This document shows positions 20,405 through 29,926 of a DNA stretch of 64,000 bases, piece by piece. The position numbers and the translations under genes are program-made. The notes under the pieces are model-generated. The model was not told where the DNA came from. It searched no databases and saw nothing but the letters and a program-made list of their open reading frames with translations. The DNA is taken from assembly GCA_030148005.1 (NCBI GenBank), contig JASBUI010000039.1, positions 1 to 64,000 on the forward strand, given 5' to 3'. The DNA is from Paracoccaceae bacterium. GTDB lineage: Bacteria; Pseudomonadota; Alphaproteobacteria; Rhodobacterales; Rhodobacteraceae. Numbering within the stretch: the first letter of the stretch is position 1; each line of letters opens with the position of its first letter.

Positions 20405-20977
20405 CTAGACCTGAAAGGTCGCGCCGTTCAGTTCCAGCACAATCGTGTCCGCGTTGGCGCTGCCCCAAACCTTGCCCACGCGCCGACCGCGTTTCTTGAT
20501 CGCCGCAACAGAAGGCATCCCCTTGATCCTTTGGGGTCGTGTCCGGACGCTGCGGCGGATCGAGGCGGCCTTGCCATCTGCCTTGCCCGGCCCGATCGCC
20601 AGCTTGACGCTGCGCCGGTTCGGAAAGGTCGAGGGCAGAACGAAAAGCGTGCGATTTATAAGGTAAATCAATCCGATAACGGCCATTGCCGCGATAAGGT
20701 TCGGAATGCGCCGCGACGTGGTCAGGCTGTTTTCCAGCGTGATCGTCTGCTTGTTCTTGAACGACAGCAGGAAAGTAGCCGCCGACAAGATGAATATGAT
20801 CTGAAGAACCGCGACCGCGCGCCCGCCTGATCCGATAAAGAGAAGGCTGCGCAATGCGTCATAGACAATATCGTTGCCGCCGCCTTCGTCATTGGCCAGT
20901 GTGACATTCGGCCCAAGGACAAGCGGAGCTGCAATCCCGCCCAGGACCAGCGACTTTGAAAAACTGCGCCGTTTCAT
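20405..20977 (-). CDS. Membrane protein with Tat-type signal, unknown function
   Basis: A 190-residue protein of unknown function. It begins KRRSFSKSLVLGGIAAPLVLG, whose RRSFSK fits the twin-arginine motif, and continues to a possible cleavage site TLANDE. Two further hydrophobic segments follow (about residues 55-75 and 90-110), then a basic, Arg/Lys-rich C-terminal half. ATG at 20977 has GGGGGAAA upstream; the open frame upstream of it carries no signal. It converges with glmM (8 bp gap) and is followed upstream by a same-strand DMT permease. I do not recognise a family. Confidence 0.65.
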   Translation of the reverse strand: MKRRSFSKSLVLGGIAAPLVLGPNVTLANDEGGGNDIVYDALRSLLFIGSGGRAVAVLQIIFILSAATFLLSFKNKQTITLENSLTTSRRIPNLIAAMAVIGLIYLINRTLFVLPSTFPNRRSVKLAIGPGKADGKAASIRRSVRTRPQRIKGMPSVAAIKKRGRRVGKVWGSANADTIVLELNGATFQV

Positions 20978-21041
20978 GAAATTTCCCCCAAAATAAGCTA
21001 CTGAATTCGGCAAACCTAACAGATTTTGGCCGATTTCGAAA

Positions 21042-21956
21042 CTAGCGGTGCCCAAAGAGCCGACTTAGGGCGCCCCATTGGCTTAGGGCGACGCCGGTCA
21101 GGATCAGGGCCAGGGCAAGGAACAGGTTGGGGTTCAGGGGCTCTCCAAGAAAGATCGTGCCCATGATGACCGACCAGATCGGCACCTGATAATTGGTGAG
21201 CGACATGAAAGTCGGCCCGGCGGTGCGGATCACCAGAACGCGAAGCAGGTTCGCGCCGGCGGTGGGTATCAACCCCAGTCCCGCAAGCAGGATCAGCGTG
21301 CGCTGATCGGGCAGGGGCGGCGGGCCTTCGACGGCAAGCGAGGCGGCAATGACCACGACAGCGCCGATGATCAGCGTCACCGCAGAAAGCCCGATCGCAT
21401 CGACGGGCGGCAGGCGGCGCATCAGAACCGAACTTAGCGCATAACAGGCCGCGGCGCCCAAAAGGGCCAGACGGCCCAGCCCTTCGGTGGTTGCCCCCGA
21501 AGAGGCAAAAGCGCCGGGGCCAATCAGCACGACCACACCGGCAAAGCCGATCAGAAAGCCTAGCGTCTTGCGCCTTGTCAGCCGGTCACCCGGCACCATG
21601 AAATGGGCAAGTGGCAGAACCATCAGAGCCACGCCCGCCATCGACACCCCGGCAAACCCAGAGGTTACATATTGCTGACCCCAGCTTATCGCCATGAAGG
21701 GCACGGCCGAGCTTAGCGCGCCGATGATCGCAAGGGTGATCCACGGGGGGCGCGGCCCCTTCTCGAAAAGCTTTGCGCCTTGCATGGCCCAGATCGCTGT
21801 TGTCAGAAGGGCGGCAAATCCGATCCGGCCCGCCGCCAGCCAGAGCGGCGTGATACCCCGCAAGGTCACCTCGATCACCATAAAGGTCGATCCCCAGATA
21901 AGCCCAAGGGCCGCAACCATAAGCCATGAACGGCCCGTGGGATGGGTGGGGTGCAT
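21042..21956 (-). CDS. EamA/DMT-family transporter
   Basis: A 304-residue ten-helix permease with two EamA repeats. The first repeat has the characteristic LGLIWGSTFMVIEVTL start and the second begins LSSVLMRRLPPVDAIG. It is not closely similar to the other DMT protein at 1307-2209, whose helices and loops differ. Substrate is unknown; members export amino acids, purines or other small metabolites. It lies just downstream of the ilvC terminator on the same strand, so it is probably transcribed separately from ilvC. Confidence 0.87.
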   Translation of the reverse strand: MHPTHPTGRSWLMVAALGLIWGSTFMVIEVTLRGITPLWLAAGRIGFAALLTTAIWAMQGAKLFEKGPRPPWITLAIIGALSSAVPFMAISWGQQYVTSGFAGVSMAGVALMVLPLAHFMVPGDRLTRRKTLGFLIGFAGVVVLIGPGAFASSGATTEGLGRLALLGAAACYALSSVLMRRLPPVDAIGLSAVTLIIGAVVVIAASLAVEGPPPLPDQRTLILLAGLGLIPTAGANLLRVLVIRTAGPTFMSLTNYQVPIWSVIMGTIFLGEPLNPNLFLALALILTGVALSQWGALSRLFGHR

Positions 21957-21980
21957 GCAATTTCGTCCTGAAACGGAAAG

Positions 21981-22010
21981 TCCCGCCCGGGAAAATGGCC
22001 CCGGGCGGGA
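21981..22010 (-). terminator. Intrinsic terminator of ilvC
   Basis: TCCCGCCCGGG (21981-21991) pairs perfectly with CCCGGGCGGGA (22000-22010) around an 8-base loop, an 11-bp GC-rich stem 24 bp after the ilvC stop. On the minus strand it is followed by a T-rich run (CTTTCCGTTTC). Confidence 0.8.
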
Positions 22011-22033
22011 TGCTGTCTTGTTTGGCCGGGGCC

Positions 22034-23190
<1,157 letters not shown>

Positions 23191-23646
23191 ATGCTCGACG
23201 ATACCGACCGGCGCATCCTGCGCCATTTTCAGAGCGACCCTGAACTGTCCACGGCAGAACTTGCCGAACGCTGCGGGCTGACGGCGGCGACCTGCTGGCG
23301 GCGGCTAGAGAAGCTGGGTGAAAGGGGCATCCTGCGGGGGCAGCACGCGATCATCGACTGGGCAAAGCTGGGCTATGCGGTCGAGGTGTCGTTGCGATTT
23401 ACCTTGGACAAGACCGATCCGCGCGCCTTTGACGAATTTCTGGCCGCCGCGCGCAAGGTTCCCGAGGTGATCGAGATACATACGTTTCTGGGGCGCGTCG
23501 ATTTGCGCCTGTCGGTCATTGCCCGCGACATGGCCCATTACAAAGACATCTACAGGGCGCAGATCCTGACCCTGCCGCATATCGCCGAGATCGAGGCGCT
23601 GATGCATGTTGCGACGCTTAAATCGAACGAGGCACTGCCGCTATGA
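23191..23646 (+). CDS. Lrp/AsnC-family transcriptional regulator (first of tandem pair)
   Basis: A 151-residue regulator with an N-terminal winged helix-turn-helix (LDDTDRRILRHFQSD...LSTAELAERCGLTAATCWRRLEKL) and a C-terminal RAM ligand-binding domain (from about residue 65). It is transcribed away from ilvC and overlaps the next regulator by 4 bp (ATGA), so the two are translationally coupled. The effector is unknown. The position argues for control of ilvC or of the downstream aminotransferase. Confidence 0.9.
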   Translation: MLDDTDRRILRHFQSDPELSTAELAERCGLTAATCWRRLEKLGERGILRGQHAIIDWAKLGYAVEVSLRFTLDKTDPRAFDEFLAAARKVPEVIEIHTFLGRVDLRLSVIARDMAHYKDIYRAQILTLPHIAEIEALMHVATLKSNEALPL

Positions 23647-24098
23647 CGGATATCGACGCAACAGACCGGCGGATTCTGCGGGCGCTGTCGCAGGATGCGA
23701 CGCTTGGCGCCGGAGAGCTTGGGCGGCGCCTTGGTCTGAGCCAGCCGGCGACATGGCGCCGCATCAGGCGGCTGAGTGATGCGGGCATCATCGCGGGGCG
23801 ACGGCTGGATCTGGACCGCGAAAGCCTTGGGTTCGGGGTGACGGTCTTTCTGGGCGTCAAGCTTGCCACCAAGGGGCGCGTCAGCCTTGAGGACTTTGAG
23901 CGCGCGGTCACGGCAATTCCCGAAGTGCAGTCGGTTCAGCATGTTCTGGGCATGTATGACTATCGCCTGCGGGTGGCCGCGCGCGACATTGCCGATTTCG
24001 AACGGGTGCTGCGGCGGCGCATCATGACGCTTCCGGGCGTCGGGGATGTCGAGGCGAACGTCCTTCTCTCGGAAGAGCGCCGACCCGGCCCGATCTGA
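23643..24098 (+). CDS. Lrp/AsnC-family transcriptional regulator (second of tandem pair)
   Basis: A second 151-residue Lrp-type protein with DATDRRILRALSQDATLGAGELGRRLGLSQPATWRRIRRL as its helix-turn-helix region and a RAM domain ending LPGVGDVEANVLLSEE. It is clearly a paralogue of its neighbour but well diverged, not a recent duplicate. Overlap with the first gene suggests the two proteins are made together and may form a heteromer, an inference. Confidence 0.9.
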   Translation: MTDIDATDRRILRALSQDATLGAGELGRRLGLSQPATWRRIRRLSDAGIIAGRRLDLDRESLGFGVTVFLGVKLATKGRVSLEDFERAVTAIPEVQSVQHVLGMYDYRLRVAARDIADFERVLRRRIMTLPGVGDVEANVLLSEERRPGPI

Positions 24099-24182
24099 AC
24101 CCCGTTGTCCGGTTCATGCAAAGATAGACTTTGCCACTTGGCGGCGAGGCGGCTAGGCATGGCAAAAGAGGAGATTCCCGCG

Positions 24183-25310
24183 ATGACCGCACTTTTGGAC
24201 AATGTCGATCCCGATGGGCTTTTGGAGTATTCGGTGGTCTTTACCGATCGCTCGCTCAACCATATGTCGATGCAATTCCGGCAGGTGATGCTGGATATCA
24301 ACGAAATGCTCAAAGAGGTCTACAATGCGCACAGCGTTGCGCTGATCCCCGGTGGCGGCACCTATGCGATGGAGGCCGTGGCCCGCCAGTTCGCGACAGG
24401 GCAAAAGGCGCTGGTGGTGCGCAACGGCTGGTTCTCATACCGGTGGAGCCAGATTTTCGAAGCCGAGGACATGGCATCGGACGTGGTGGTGATGAAGGCG
24501 CGGCGCAGCTCGAACGCTTCTGCATCGCCCTTTGCGCCTGCACCCATTGATGAGGTTGTTGAGCGTATTCGCGCCGAAAAGCCGGGCGTTGTCTTTGCCC
24601 CGCATGTCGAAACGTCCGCTGGTGTCATCTTGCCGGACGACTATGTAAAGGCGCTTGCGGCGGCGGCCCACGAGGTTGGTGCGCTGATGGTTCTGGACTG
24701 TATCGCATCGGGCTGTGCTTGGGTGGATATGCAAGAGACAGGCGTCGATGTTCTGATCTCGGCGCCGCAAAAGGGTTGGTCTGCCTCGCCCTCGGCGGGT
24801 CTTGTGATGATGTCCGAGCGGGCCGAGGCGCGTCTGGCAGAAACAAAATCGACCAGCTTTGCCATTGATCTGGGCAAGTGGCGGTCGATCATGAAGGCCT
24901 ATGAGGATGGCGGGCATGCCTATCACGCGACCATGCCGACCGATGCGCTGAAGGCCTTTCGCGACACGATGCTGGAGACGCGCGACTATGGGTTCGACAA
25001 GCTGCGCGATGCGCAGTGGGAGCTTGGAAACCGCGTGCGGGCCGCGTTGCGCGGTCATGGCCTTACACTGGTGGCGGCCGAAGGTTTTGGCGCGCCGGGC
25101 GTTGTTGTGGCCTACACCGATGATCCTGCCATTCAGAACGGTTCAAAATTTGCCGAGCTGGGCCTGCAGATCGCGGCGGGCGTTCCGCTTCAATGTGATG
25201 AGCCGGATGACTTCCGTACGTTCCGCATCGGTCTTTTCGGGCTCGACAAGCTTTATGATGTCGATGCGGCGGCCGGGCGGCTGGAAGAAGCTTTGGAGCA
25301 CGTCCTTTAA
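24183..25310 (+). CDS. Class V PLP-dependent aminotransferase
   Basis: A 375-residue fold-type I aminotransferase related to alanine-glyoxylate/serine-pyruvate transaminases. It has the phosphate-binding PGGGTYAMEAVARQF segment, the PLP aspartate in VLDCIASG, and the Schiff-base Lys in SAPQKGWSASPSAG. The ATG at 24183 is preferred because AGAGGAG lies 9 nt upstream; ATG 24159 and earlier starts lack a site. It follows the Lrp pair on the same strand with an 84-bp gap and could be their target. The amino donor cannot be told from sequence. Confidence 0.88.
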   Translation: MTALLDNVDPDGLLEYSVVFTDRSLNHMSMQFRQVMLDINEMLKEVYNAHSVALIPGGGTYAMEAVARQFATGQKALVVRNGWFSYRWSQIFEAEDMASDVVVMKARRSSNASASPFAPAPIDEVVERIRAEKPGVVFAPHVETSAGVILPDDYVKALAAAAHEVGALMVLDCIASGCAWVDMQETGVDVLISAPQKGWSASPSAGLVMMSERAEARLAETKSTSFAIDLGKWRSIMKAYEDGGHAYHATMPTDALKAFRDTMLETRDYGFDKLRDAQWELGNRVRAALRGHGLTLVAAEGFGAPGVVVAYTDDPAIQNGSKFAELGLQIAAGVPLQCDEPDDFRTFRIGLFGLDKLYDVDAAAGRLEEALEHVL

Positions 25311-25324
25311 GACAGGCGCGTGTC

Positions 25325-26512
25325 CTAGACCCCCATTCCCTTGCGCATGACCGAACGGCGCAGGGGCGTGACTTTTGTCAATAGTTTCAGTGCCTCGGCC
25401 CGCAGATCACGCGCGCCTGCGCCCGAGGTCATAGAGGCGCGGTTCAGCGCGCTGACGCCAGAGACGCGAAGGCGCGCCTCGGCGTGGCGCTTGCGGTTAT
25501 AGGCATCAAGCCCCGCGCGGGTGCCAAGGCCCGCCGATTGGCTGACCCGCAAAAGGCATTCGATGTCCCCAAGGCTCATGTTCAGGCCCTGAGCGCCGAT
25601 GGGGGGCACGACATGGGCCGCCTCGGCGATCAGCGCGGTGCGCTCGCCCGACATGCGCTGGGCGATGCGTGAGATGATCGGCCAGATGCTGCGCTGGCTG
25701 ATCAGTGTCAGCGGGCCCAGAACATGTGCCGAACGGGCGGTCATTTCGGCCTCAAAAGCGGGGACATCCAGCCCGGCAAGGCGCTGTGCCTCGGGGCCGC
25801 GTTCCATCCAGACCACGGCCGAGGCAGGTTTGCCATCCCGGTCGGGAAGGGGGACCAGCGTGAAGGGGCCACCGGTCTTGTGAACCTCGGTCGATACATT
25901 CTGATGCGCCTTGGGGTGGCTGACAGTAAAGGCCAGCGCCTTTTGCCCAAAGCTGCGCGTTGTTGCGCTGATCCCAAGTGCGTCGCGTACCGGCGAGTTG
26001 CGGCCATCGGCGGCGATCAAAAGCTTTGCTGCAAGGCGGGTGCCATCGTTCAGGGTCACGCGCACTTCCCGTTCTCGCGTAAGAACATCGCGCGTGGCGC
26101 GCCCGGCAAGGATGCGCACATTTTCCATGCTTGACAGGTGCTTAGCGGCGGCGGCGAGTATCTTTTGGTTCGGAACGTTCCAGCCAAAGGGCTGATCCGA
26201 TATCTCGGCGGCGTCGAAATCTCCGGTGATCCGGGCCGCGCCATCCGCGCCGCCGGCGTCAACGATGCGCATGACCTGAAGCGGCATGGCGTGGGGCGCC
26301 ATCAGCGGCCAAAGACCGGCCCTGTCCAATACCGCGCGCGCCGGTTGCAAAAAGGCGGTCGAGCGCAGATCGCCGCCTGCGCGGGTTTCGTCGTAAGCCG
26401 GGGCCGGATCGACAAGAATGACGCCATAGCCTTCGGCGCCAAAAGCGGCCGCCGCGATCAGCCCGGCAATGCCGCCGCCCGAAATGACGATGTCGGTTGT
26501 CTCGATGCTCAT
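25325..26512 (-). CDS. UbiH/UbiF/COQ6-family FAD monooxygenase
   Basis: A 395-residue flavin hydroxylase of the UbiH/COQ6 type, which hydroxylates the aromatic ring in ubiquinone synthesis. Visible motifs: the dinucleotide-binding GGGIAGLIAAAAFGAEGYG, the DG motif LLIAADGRNSPVR, and the second FAD motif in the region HVVPPIGAQGLNMSLGDIECL. Which ring position it modifies cannot be decided here. Its start overlaps the end of the HAD gene by 4 bp, so they share an operon. It converges with the aminotransferase (14 bp gap). Confidence 0.87.
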   Translation of the reverse strand: MSIETTDIVISGGGIAGLIAAAAFGAEGYGVILVDPAPAYDETRAGGDLRSTAFLQPARAVLDRAGLWPLMAPHAMPLQVMRIVDAGGADGAARITGDFDAAEISDQPFGWNVPNQKILAAAAKHLSSMENVRILAGRATRDVLTREREVRVTLNDGTRLAAKLLIAADGRNSPVRDALGISATTRSFGQKALAFTVSHPKAHQNVSTEVHKTGGPFTLVPLPDRDGKPASAVVWMERGPEAQRLAGLDVPAFEAEMTARSAHVLGPLTLISQRSIWPIISRIAQRMSGERTALIAEAAHVVPPIGAQGLNMSLGDIECLLRVSQSAGLGTRAGLDAYNRKRHAEARLRVSGVSALNRASMTSGAGARDLRAEALKLLTKVTPLRRSVMRKGMGV

Positions 26513-27195
26513 ACGATTGAATCTGGTGCGGCGGCGGGCGAAGTAAAGCCCTGCGACAGCAGCCGCGACAGAAAGCCCGTCAGATCGCTTGTCTGGTGGT
26601 GCAGATGCGGCAGGGCGGGATGCTCTGGCCCCACAAGGATGGTGCGCATGCAGCGTTCATGCGGCACGTGCAGGTTTCTTGGATCGTCTTCGAACATCGC
26701 CGAGGTGGCCGGATCAAGCTGGGTCTGCTCAAGGAAATGATCATAGGCGGCGGCCTCGGGCTTGGGGATATAGCGCACCTCTTCGACGCCGTAGATTTCG
26801 ACCAGAACATCCGAAAGGCCACGTGCGGCCAGAACCTTGCGGGCATAGGCGCGATCGCCGTTGGTAAAGACCAGCTTGCGGCCCGGAAGGGCGTCTATGT
26901 GGTTGGCAAGCTGTGGATCGGGCACAAGGGCGGCCATCGATATATCGTGAACCTCGTTTAGAAAGGCCGTCGGATCGACGCCGTGATTTATCATCAGCCC
27001 CTTGAGCGTCGTGCCATAGGTCGACCAATAGTCGCGGCGCAGGGCATTGGCATCGCTCTGGGAAAGACCCAGCTCGCGCGCAACAAAGGCGGCCATGCGC
27101 GTCTCTATCTGGTCGAAGAGGCGCGCCTGCGGCGGATAGAGCGTATTGTCCAGATCAAATATCCAGTTTCGCACATGTTCAAGGTCCCGGGTCAT
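26509..27195 (-). CDS. HAD-type pyrimidine 5'-nucleotidase
   Basis: A 228-residue haloacid dehalogenase-like phosphatase. Motif I is WIFDLDNTLYPP (nucleophile Asp, general acid Asp), motif II VFTNGD, a conserved Lys in RYIPKPE, and motif IV FEDDPRNL. The DLDNTLYP signature and length match the SDT1/pyrimidine 5'-nucleotidase group, which removes phosphate from UMP/CMP. The ATG at 27195 is preferred; an open frame to 27327 overlaps the GntR promoter and lacks family similarity. It is divergent from the GntR gene and overlaps ubiH-like downstream. Confidence 0.86.
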   Translation of the reverse strand: MTRDLEHVRNWIFDLDNTLYPPQARLFDQIETRMAAFVARELGLSQSDANALRRDYWSTYGTTLKGLMINHGVDPTAFLNEVHDISMAALVPDPQLANHIDALPGRKLVFTNGDRAYARKVLAARGLSDVLVEIYGVEEVRYIPKPEAAAYDHFLEQTQLDPATSAMFEDDPRNLHVPHERCMRTILVGPEHPALPHLHHQTSDLTGFLSRLLSQGFTSPAAAPDSIV

Positions 27196-27321
27196 GGCGC
27201 AGACGCTACTGCGGCCGGGAAGATGTGGCAATCCCGGTCCTAAGTGCTTGAACAGTTCGCCGCAGGAAGGGTAGTTTGCGGCACCACGAAGCGGGCGCGC
27301 CCGCATGTCAGGGGCGCATGA

Positions 27322-27951
27322 ATGCAAAAAGACGCGTATACACTTATTCTAGAGGCGATCGACATCGGGGTATTCAGACCCGGTGACCGGCTTGTGGAAA
27401 GCGAGTTGGCAGAGCGTTTTGGCATGTCGCGCACGCCGATCCGCGAGGCGCTGCAGCGACTGGAGACGCAATCGCTTTTGACGCGCGACGGGCGCAGCCT
27501 GATCGTGGCCTCGCTGGACTACAACCAGATGGCCGAGCTTTATATCGTGCGGGCAGAGCTTGAGGGGCTGGCCGCGCGTCTTGCGGCCAATCATGCAACG
27601 CCCGAAGAGGTACGGGTCCTGCGCCAGATGGTGACCGAGGATCGCGCGCTTCTGGGTGATCCGCTTGCGCTGTCGCGGGCGAACCGCCGGTTTCACAAGC
27701 AGATACATCTGGCCTCGCACAACCGGTTTCTGGTTCAGCAACTGGATCTGGTGCACCGATCCATGGCGCTGATGGCAGAGACATCATTGGCGGTTGTCGG
27801 GCGGGGCGAGATCGCGCTGGCCGAACATGAGACGATTGTCACGGCGATCGAAAAGCACGATGGGGCGGCGGCCGACAGCGCCTTGCGCACACATATTTCA
27901 GTGGCGTTCGAGACGCGGCTGAAATCGGATGCGGCAAACTATAGCGATTGA
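27322..27951 (+). CDS. GntR-family regulator, FadR/FCD type
   Basis: A 209-residue regulator: N-terminal winged helix (RPGDRLVESELAERFGMSRTPIREALQRL, residues about 20-50) and an all-helical FCD ligand domain (from about residue 70), with the metal-binding His residues expected in NRRFHKQIHLASHNRF and EHETIVTAI. Usually a repressor of a catabolic operon sensing a carboxylic acid. No catabolic operon is adjacent, so its target is unknown. Its 3' end overlaps the convergent glycosyltransferase by 13 bp. Confidence 0.9.
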   Translation: MQKDAYTLILEAIDIGVFRPGDRLVESELAERFGMSRTPIREALQRLETQSLLTRDGRSLIVASLDYNQMAELYIVRAELEGLAARLAANHATPEEVRVLRQMVTEDRALLGDPLALSRANRRFHKQIHLASHNRFLVQQLDLVHRSMALMAETSLAVVGRGEIALAEHETIVTAIEKHDGAAADSALRTHISVAFETRLKSDAANYSD

Positions 27952-29852
27952 TCTGGGCTTTTGGCGCGGCTGCTGACGGCGGGGAAAATCCCGTGGGCCG
28001 TCTTGTCCCAGTAATAGGGCCGCGTCACCATTTCCCACAGGCCCTTGTATGAGGCGAGCACCCCAAGCGGGTAGTAAAGCATCAGCGTGGGCACCCATTT
28101 GCGAAGCCAGCGGTGATCGTCACCGCGCAGGGCATAAAACCCCACGGCAATGCCAAGAAGCTCTGTCGAGAAAAAGAACACCGCAAGGGTGATCAAAAGC
28201 GCGTCGGGTACCTGCCCGGTCAGGGGGTGGGGCAGGCCAAAAAGCATCAACCAGAACGACCAGAGGATCGGGGCCAGCACAAACTGTGACAGCGCGCCCA
28301 GAAAGATGATCTGAAACCCCAGAAAACGCCATGCCCCAAGGTCCCGCCACAGGGTGCGGGGCGCGCGCATATGCACCGCCCAGGTCATCGCATAGCCCTT
28401 CAGCCAGCGAGAGCGTTGTTTGATCCATGGCAGTGCGCGGCAGTTCGCCTCTTCATGGGTCACGGTTTCGATGATCTCTGTCCGGTAGCCCCGGCGCGCG
28501 ATCCTTATGCCCAGATCGGCGTCTTCTGTGACGTTATGGGCATCCCATGCGCCCAACTCTTCCAGCGCGGCGCGGCGGAAAAAGACCGTCGTTCCGCCAA
28601 GGGGCACGGCAAAGCCCATCTTTTCAACGCCGCGCAGAACAACGCGGAACCAGCTTGCGTATTCGGCAGTAAAGCAGCGCGAAAGCCAGTTTGTGGGGGC
28701 GTTGTAGAAATCAAGGATACCTTGCAGGCAGGCCACTTCTGGCCCGGTCTCTTCAAAGCGCTCGACAATTTTATGTATCTGGTCAGGGGCAGGGGCGTCT
28801 TCGGCGTCATAGATCCCGATGATCGAGCCGCGGCAGAAGTCCAAGGCATAGTTCAGGGCACGCGGCTTTGTCTTGATCGTGCCGCGCGGAACCGGGATGG
28901 TGCGAAACCATCCGGGCAGATCGGTCTGTTCGATCGTGGTGCGGGTGACCAGATCATCGGCCTCTACCACAAGGCAAATCTCAAGCAGCTCGCGCGGATA
29001 ATCGAGTTTGCGAAGCCGCTCTACCAGATGGGCGGCAAGGTTTTCCTCGCGGTAGAGCGCGACGAGGATTGAAACCTTCGGAAGCTTTTCGGGAACGGCC
29101 TTCAGAACCGGATACTGGCGTTTTCGTTTCTTGGCCCTTTCGGCGCGAACAACCAGATAGGTCGCGGTCACTTTCATCGCAGCGGTCAGCACAAGCGTCA
29201 GAACGGCCCAGCCGCAGAGGATCGCAAAGGCGAGGGCGGGGCTGACGATTGCGCAGGCTATGATCAGGGCCGCACCGCAAAGCATCAGGATGCGCAGGGC
29301 GCCTGTATTCCAGTTGCGGCAGCTAAGTTCGGCGCTGACGCGCGCTTCGGCCTGTTCGACAAGCTTGGCCGAGCGCACGCGCGTGACTGCCGCCTCAATG
29401 CTTTGTTCGTCGGCGATTGTCATGTGGCAATTGGCAAAGCCGTGCGGGTCGACCTTGAAAAGCTCTGCCAAGGCTTCGGGGCGGGCGGTTGCGATAAGCG
29501 TGCTGGCACCGATGCGGCGATAGGGGATAAAGCCCGCACGCAGGCAAAGATCGGCGCCAAAGCGGTCTACAAGCCGTGGGTCAGGCGCGATCTTGTCAAG
29601 GTTCGCGGTTGTCGTGCCCCATTCCAGCGCCAGCGCCTCGGCCACTTCCTGCGGCGTAACCATTTGGCGGGAAAGAAGTATCTCACGAAGCTCGACGTCT
29701 TCGCCGGCTTGCAGCGATTGCGCCAGCTTCAGGTTGTCGGCGGAAAGCGCACCGCGGCTGACCAGAATTTCGGCCATCGACCGTTCATGATCAAAGCGGG
29801 CGGTTTCAGTCTGGCTTGTCTGGGGAACAAGCTGGAGGATTTGTGCTGGCAT
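27939..29852 (-). CDS. Membrane family-2 glycosyltransferase with N-terminal MshEN-like domain
   Basis: A 637-residue processive-type GT2. The N-terminal 150 residues contain tandem MshEN/GspE-N-like units (AEILVSRGALSADNLKLAQ and LREILLSRQMVTPQEVAEAL), folds known in other proteins to bind cyclic di-GMP. Two membrane helices (about 187-230) precede the catalytic domain with DAEDA, TEDADLG and QRSRW (the D,D,D,QxxRW signature of cellulose/hyaluronan/chitin synthases). Three or four helices end the protein. ATG 29852 is chosen over an adjacent TTG. The product is presumably an exported polysaccharide; the sugar is unknown. Upstream lie a large inverted repeat and a CtrA box. Confidence 0.87.
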   Translation of the reverse strand: MPAQILQLVPQTSQTETARFDHERSMAEILVSRGALSADNLKLAQSLQAGEDVELREILLSRQMVTPQEVAEALALEWGTTTANLDKIAPDPRLVDRFGADLCLRAGFIPYRRIGASTLIATARPEALAELFKVDPHGFANCHMTIADEQSIEAAVTRVRSAKLVEQAEARVSAELSCRNWNTGALRILMLCGAALIIACAIVSPALAFAILCGWAVLTLVLTAAMKVTATYLVVRAERAKKRKRQYPVLKAVPEKLPKVSILVALYREENLAAHLVERLRKLDYPRELLEICLVVEADDLVTRTTIEQTDLPGWFRTIPVPRGTIKTKPRALNYALDFCRGSIIGIYDAEDAPAPDQIHKIVERFEETGPEVACLQGILDFYNAPTNWLSRCFTAEYASWFRVVLRGVEKMGFAVPLGGTTVFFRRAALEELGAWDAHNVTEDADLGIRIARRGYRTEIIETVTHEEANCRALPWIKQRSRWLKGYAMTWAVHMRAPRTLWRDLGAWRFLGFQIIFLGALSQFVLAPILWSFWLMLFGLPHPLTGQVPDALLITLAVFFFSTELLGIAVGFYALRGDDHRWLRKWVPTLMLYYPLGVLASYKGLWEMVTRPYYWDKTAHGIFPAVSSRAKSPDQSL

Positions 29853-29859
29853 CAAGCAA

Positions 29860-29895
29860 CTTCATCTTGGTGAACGACGATTCACCTTGATGAAG
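29860..29895. promoter_or_regulatory. 36-bp inverted repeat upstream of the glycosyltransferase
   Basis: CTTCATCTTGGTGAA (29860-29874) and TTCACCTTGATGAAG (29881-29895) are reverse complements at 13 of 15 positions around a 6-base spacer. It begins 8 bp upstream of the glycosyltransferase ATG, in its leader or promoter. It may be an operator for a dimeric regulator or an RNA hairpin over the ribosome-binding region. Confidence 0.6.
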
Positions 29896-29901
29896 ACTAG
29901 G

Positions 29902-29916
29902 TTAATGACAGGTTAA
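29902..29916. promoter_or_regulatory. CtrA-binding site (TTAA-N7-TTAA)
   Basis: TTAATGACAGGTTAA is an exact full CtrA box: TTAA, seven bases, TTAA. It lies 50 bp upstream of the glycosyltransferase start and 11 bp after the carA stop. CtrA is the alphaproteobacterial response regulator that in Rhodobacterales controls motility, c-di-GMP and gene transfer agent genes. Eight fixed bases occur by chance about once per 65 kb, so placement in a promoter is the main support. Confidence 0.6.
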
Positions 29917-29926
29917 GTGTCGGTCG

